Below are positions 8,732-13,173 of a DNA stretch of 13,173 bases, one piece after another. Position numbers and translations under genes: made by a program. Source of the DNA: Stephanodiscus triporus. Lineage: Eukaryota > Bacillariophyta > Thalassiosirophyceae > Thalassiosirales > Thalassiosiraceae. The stretch spans positions 1-13,173 of the forward strand of contig JALLAZ010000636.1 in assembly GCA_036939755.1 (NCBI GenBank), in the 5' to 3' direction. A model generated the notes under the pieces. It worked only from the letters and a program-made list of their open reading frames with translations. It was not told the DNA's origin and ran no database searches. Numbering within the stretch: the stretch's first letter is position 1; the number at the start of each line of letters is the position of its first letter.

Positions 8732-9456
8732 TTAAGACGTCGGCTTAGTCTCTGACATAATATGACCACCCTTGGTGGCAACAATCATCAAGGCTCGTGT
8801 TTTGTATGCGCCTATGTTGCACTTCGTGAGAGCATCTTAATACAAAATGAGAAGATTATCGAAGACCTAATCACACATCACATAAAAGCTCACCGTTGAT
8901 TTGTTTCTCAATTTTTGTCCACGAATCGACTACTGTTGCATCGGTTTTAGAGTCGGAGCGAATATCGCCGAGCTTTCGTTGTACTGAAGTGCGAGCTAGA
9001 GCTGCACCATTACACATGAGTGAGCGGAATTCGTTAAGGTGCAAGATTAGCTCATTTACGTTGCTGTGTTTGGATTCAAAAAGTTAGTGCGTAAAAGAAT
9101 GGAAGTAGTCCATGATGCTTACAACAAACTCACAGCGAGGGATAGCACAGCGCAAATGACCAAGACTCATCAGCTGCAATGTCCGCATGAATTAATGAGT
9201 TCATTAAGTCGTCAATATGCTGTTTCCCGACCTCTCGTGTACTACCTTCTACATCTTCCTTAACAACGGAGCATTTTCGAAGCCCTGTCAGAGATGACTC
9301 GGGAACGCCTCCACTCAAAAGGACTTCGATTAACCTCTTCACACAAGACACAGTTTCTGCATTAATGCGTTCCGCCTCCACATATTCTCTTTCAATCACT
9401 TCCCTGCGACCAGCCTTTGATTGCTTGCCTGATCCCTTCTTTGCCTGCGTTGACAT
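8732..9456 (-). CDS. Unknown 198-residue protein, three exons
   Basis: Exons are 9456-9134, 9063-8894 and 8835-8732, joined across introns of 70 and 58 bp with strong donors (GTGAGT, GTGAGC) and acceptors (CACAG, TTAAG). Frames match exactly: a split Leu codon gives CYPSLNVNELILHLNEFR and a split Asp codon gives IEKQINDALTKCNIGAY. The product starts with a basic, Ser/Lys-rich tail (MSTQAKKGSGKQSKAGRR) and continues with several likely amphipathic helices (VIEREYVEAERINAE, HIDDLMNSLIHAD, VDSWTKIEKQIND). It has no signal peptide or membrane segment. It looks like a small helical subunit of a complex, but I do not recognise the family. Its start codon lies 43 bp from the divergent Sfi1/IQ gene, which suggests co-regulation. 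Confidence 0.75.
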
Positions 9457-9499
9457 GCTATTGTACGAAGAATTCTACGGTGAAATTGTTAGGTGAGGA
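9457..9499. promoter_or_regulatory. Very short divergent spacer (43 bp)
   Basis: Only 43 bp separate the two divergent start codons. The promoter elements and leaders of both genes must lie in this space or overlap the other gene's coding region. If the plus-strand gene instead starts at the in-frame ATG at 9563, the space is 106 bp. No TATA-like element is evident. Confidence 0.45.
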
Positions 9500-11934
9500 A
9501 TGCGCCGCGCGCGCATAAACGCAAGTTCTCCTGACAATCGCGCTTTGAGATTTGAGAACTTTATGTCGTCAAGGTCCTCTGCCTCTGACGCAACAAGGAT
9601 TGAACGATGGAGGATTGTTCGTTCGATCATTGACTTCCCGGGTAATAGAAAGACCGGGTCATTAGGACGATTAAGCCGTCATCTTACCGATGTCACCAAC
9701 GCCAGCTTCTCTGATCTTACGCGAGCGTTGTCTCTGGAGCTTGGTAGCGATGTTGCGGACAAGTTTGCTAAACGTCTACATCGCGCCTTTTCTTCTTCGG
9801 ACAAAAAATTGCCAGCTGTTGTGTATCCTGTCGTGGATGCACGATTTATCATGACAACATATTGGGCAACAATCCTTGCCCCAGTCGCATTTCACAACCC
9901 AAAAATGGTGTACCTGAAGCTCATGGAGGATTATGTCACAGAAGACAATAGCGGGGGCAGAAACAAGTCATGGTTACTCACAGATGTTATGAGAGTTGTG
10001 TCTATAGCTGCCACAAATGATGAGGAAGAGAAGTCCACTGGAGTGCACTTGAGAGAACAGATCCAAGAGCTAACAACTTCTTCCATCATCACGATGGATA
10101 TTATGACGAACGCTTTGGAGATAAATCCAGCTGTGCTGCAGAATTTCAGGACCCAAATGATCGCAAAACTATGCGAAAATGAACGCCTCGCATTGATGAA
10201 TGGCGAAGAGGTGAGTCATCGATTGGGCTTGATTCGAAAGCCTGGCTTTCTTTATGAGATGGGTTGCTTGGTTCTCGGTCCTCACGCGTATTTTCGTTTG
10301 TAAACCAGGATGCGTCGATGCATGCCTTTCATTTGCAACTGAATAAAATCATTCGCGAAAGACAAAGAAACTTTTTTACGACAATAATACTCCGCAAAGC
10401 GTTCGCCGCATGGCGAATGGATCTTAGTTTAGTTGTGCGTTCAAAAGGGAGGAAGCAGAAGGAAGCATTTGCGGCGTGGGTAATTGCAGTAACGCGCATA
10501 AAACTTTCGCGTCTGTTCACGAACCTTTCACATGTGGGCTATTGTGCATCCCAAGAAAGAAGGGCGTTAAGAAAGCTGATCAAGCATATGCGAATAATGA
10601 AGAAGATCAAGCGTTGCTGCACAAGTGACGACGAAAAGGATATTTGCGCGGGTATGGGTCATCTTCGTATCTGGATGAAGAAGCTTTCAGTCAGAAGAGC
10701 ATTTTCCAAATGGATGTCCCTCCACCAGCAATCGATTCGTTTAGATGTGGCGCAAAAATGGCATATAAACCAAGTACAAAGGCGCGTCTTTCGTCATTTC
10801 AATGCTACTGCGATGAGTGAAATCGCTTCCCGAAGAGCATCGATGATTCAACAGAAAATTGACTTCAAACACATAAATGATCATATGCCAACGTCAAAAA
10901 CTAGTACCTCTGGTTACTCTGATTTCCAACACACTGAGTTGCGGGCCAAGAAAGAACAAATACGACTGTATGATGAAGCGAGGCAGAGACAGAAGAAACT
11001 CCAAAAGGCGATTGATACCAACATCCTCCAAGAGCAACAAGAACAGAGGAAGCAGCGAGTTGCAGCCCTTCGCACGCAACACGAGGAACAGTTTCAATCA
11101 GCTTGGGCCGCGAAGAAGGTAGAGACGGAGAACGCTTGCGCGGAAAGGATGAAGTACTGGATATCGACTTCTGACTTCAAAAATCAGAGTCAGAAGAGGC
11201 AGAAGGAAGTACAACAAAATTTTTCATTGAAACATGCGTCAACATCCAACACAGAAAGAGAAAATGCTATTGCTTCCCTTTCGGTCATCAGTACTAGCAT
11301 CTTGGATGCGAAGCTGGCTCAAGTTGGCTCATGTTTTGATGATCTGTTTTTCCGTCTAGAAAAGTTGACATCACCCATCAACTCGATACCTTTCCAATCT
11401 GCATTAGCTTCTTGTGGGCTAATAATGACTGGATCAGAATTTGAAGATCTGTTCCATGGCATTACCAAGCATGACCGAGCAATTTCTAAAGATGCATCGA
11501 TCGAGCCTCACGAGCTTCAGAAGTTGCGTATCTTGGCAGATAAATACATTGGTCATGAAGGGACGAGATGGAAGTTGTACCTTAATACGATGCATCAGCA
11601 GCAGCAACTGCACAATATCTTTACTAACGAGAAGATCCTCGAGAAAGATATCGGGAAGAAACACATTCGACTTATGGTCAGTGAAAACATGCAAGATAAC
11701 GAGATGCTTAAGGTGAGGAAAAATTATTTTGAGGCAAGACGACATGCACACCAAGCAATGCTAGAGCATCATGCAGCGACTTCGATCCAATCATTGTACC
11801 GTCGATTCAGTGGGAGACAGAGCAGAAAAAAACAGAAGTGGATTCTAGAAAGGAGGAAACTCTTTCGACTGCGAGCAAAACAGGCAGCTGCGGCTTCGTT
11901 GATCCAAAGACGATATCGATTAAGTATGAAGTGA
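9500..11934 (+). CDS. Sfi1-repeat and IQ-motif protein, likely centrosomal
   Basis: Exon 1 is 9500-10210 and exon 2 is 10309-11934. The 98-bp intron (GTGAGTC...AACCAG) is phase 0, giving 778 residues. Residues 1-237 form a helical region with no family I recognise. Residues about 258-405 carry at least four Sfi1-type motifs (AFAAWR, AFAAWV, HLRIWM, AFSKWM, then a degenerate VFRHFN). In Sfi1 such repeats form a long helix that binds centrin at centrosomes or basal bodies. A Gln/Glu/Arg-rich coiled coil follows (about 450-535). Residues about 570-650 contain a pattern loosely like degenerate EF-hands. The C-terminus has two IQ-like sites (SIQSLYRRFSGRQ and LIQRRYRL, about 726-778), which usually bind calmodulin or centrin. 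The role in centriole, basal body or spindle-pole structure is inferred. The start could also be the ATG at 9563. Confidence 0.8.
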
Positions 11935-12107
11935 TTAAAGAAACTCTTTGTAGCCTCCATAAAAGTCAGTAAGCACATCGTGCGATGTTCAAACATGACT
12001 CCTAACACAGTAAGCAGAGAGATGACACGGAACCATGCTGAGACCTTTTGCTCCTGCTCCACAACATCGAGGCAGGCTCACTCATTCAAGTTCTCCTTCT
12101 CAATGTG
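11935..12107. other. Convergent intergenic region
   Basis: This 173-bp space lies between the stop codons of the Sfi1/IQ gene and the mitochondrial carrier gene. It should hold both 3' untranslated ends. No coding potential or repeat is visible. Confidence 0.5.
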
Positions 12108-13167
12108 TCAATCCATTCCTCTGCTCGAATTCGTGTACTGTATGAAGGCGTCAGTGAAAAATATCGTCGATGCGACCGGTAGAGAGACGGCAATCAAATT
12201 CTTTGACATTCCTCGGATCAGAAATCTATAGCCCAACTCTTTGTGAAGGGAGCGGCACACGTCGAGGAAGCCCAGGTTGGTCTTGAACATTTCATTCCGA
12301 ATCACGTCAAGGGGATTCGTCAGCGCCGCCCCGGCCACGCCGGCGGCCGACGATTTGATCGCGGACTGCACGAGCTCATCCCTCTTCCTCGTCGGATTTT
12401 CCGGATCTATCGGCGGCATTATCTGTTCGATGTAATCCTTCGCGAAGATCGCGGTACAATATTTGGGAACCGTCTTGAGAATGCCCGCGGACGTTCCATG
12501 CCACAAACCCTCAACTCCGTGGTTTTTGTATATGTTTCTGAACGATTCTCTTATGTTAAGGATGTCCGACTCGGGATTTTGCAACGATATCGTCGCCCTG
12601 ACGAGAGGCATGTTAACTATTTGGACCGCCGTGCTCACAATTAAAGGAGGAAACACGAGCGCTGAGATCGGAGAGAAACCCATCGATTCCATATATTCCT
12701 TACCCCTATCGCTGCCGTAGAATATCGCAGCCCTGGCCCAGCTCATGCCCATGACGGTAGCGACAAGACCCTTGTACGGCGGGGAAAATGCGTACAAGTA
12801 CGGAGCCAAGGACGGCGGCAGGTTGTGCGATGCCACCACCCGAAAGCCAGATTGACCGAGAGCTGAAGCGCGCCACAGGGGATAGTTCAAAATTGCTGCC
12901 AAGGTCGATGCCGCCGCATACTCGAGCGGGTACTGACCCTTGGCAGCAGCGGGACCACCCATTCCTCCAAAACCGCCTTGACGTTCAGCGACTCGAGAGA
13001 GAGTAGAGAGGGTCGGGCCAAAATTCGCTGGGTCTCTAACTGCAACATAATAATAATAGTATCCTATCTATGTCTGGATGGCATACGATACCCCTCAGCG
13101 ATGCTGGTTTTCGGCGAGGAATAGGGTGTCCCGGAAAATCAAATCTGTCATCTGTCTGTCTGCTCAT
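12108..13167 (-). CDS. Mitochondrial carrier family protein, non-canonical, two exons
   Basis: The main exon is 13039-12108. A small first exon, 13167-13092, joins it across a 52-bp intron (GTATCG...TTGCAG) in phase 1, giving 335 residues. Without that exon the first ATG is at 12962 (284 residues). Three repeats of about 100 residues fit the SLC25 family of inner-membrane transporters. Repeat 3 has the full signature (TNPLDVIR at about 266-273). Repeat 2 has MPLVRAT plus the typical GVEGLWHGTSAGILKTVPKY block. Repeat 1 has YPLWRAS. Repeats 1 and 2 lack the acidic residue of the Px[DE]xx[KR] motif, so the matrix salt-bridge network is incomplete. The substrate is unknown. The N-terminal extension (RRKPASLRVRDPANF, Gly-rich afterwards) could be a targeting region. 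The start may lie further upstream, since the frame stays open to the window edge. Confidence 0.85.
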
Positions 13168-13173
13168 CTGTCG

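Noticed and set aside
11441..12062. Frames of about 90-106 codons overlapping the end of the Sfi1/IQ gene
   Set aside because: They overlap the long, motif-bearing reading frame or its antisense strand and have no independent support.
1..13173. CRISPR array, prokaryotic defence locus, prophage or intact transposon
   Set aside because: No spaced direct repeats, no transposase, reverse transcriptase or phage-like frames, and the split genes show a eukaryotic nuclear context.

Overview
The window looks like nuclear DNA from a compact eukaryotic genome. Most of the genes are split by short introns of about 50-100 bp with GT...AG ends and GTAAGT/GTGAGT-like donors, and reading frames rejoin exactly across them. 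There are no ribosome binding sites and no operon layout. The gene set fits a stramenopile, and a centric diatom is my best guess: a spliceosome protein, a mitochondrial carrier, an MBOAT wax-synthase-like enzyme, an Sfi1/IQ centrosome-type protein and a secreted Cys-containing protein of a type I associate with diatoms. The organism call is inference.

Layout: 1-1045 holds no supported gene. 1046-2787 (-) is a six-exon wax-synthase-like MBOAT acyltransferase. 3035-3865 (+) is the intronless splicing factor CWC15. 3886-5108 (-) is a three-exon basic/coiled-coil protein of unknown role. 5306-6079 (+) is a two-exon unknown protein. 6080-7012 is non-coding apart from a 19-bp tandem repeat and a possible gene relic. 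7013-8141 (+) is a secreted protein with an unclear 3' end. 8142-8731 is empty. 8732-9456 (-) is a three-exon unknown 198-residue protein. 9500-11934 (+) is a two-exon Sfi1-repeat/IQ-motif protein of 778 residues. 12108-13167 (-) is a mitochondrial carrier whose small first exon I found near the window edge.

Genes largely alternate in strand. Three divergent pairs share intergenic spaces of 247, 197 and 43 bp between start codons, and one convergent pair has stop codons only 20 bp apart, so bidirectional promoters and overlapping 3' ends are likely. The genes do not form one pathway: lipid synthesis, splicing, centrosome/cytoskeleton, secretion and mitochondrial transport lie side by side, as usual for a eukaryotic chromosome. 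I see no defence system, CRISPR array or intact transposon. The points most worth a second look are the unusual carrier, the Sfi1/IQ gene with its 43-bp divergent partner, the frame conflict in the secreted protein, the GTAC-rich divergent promoter and the frame-breaking 19-bp repeat.
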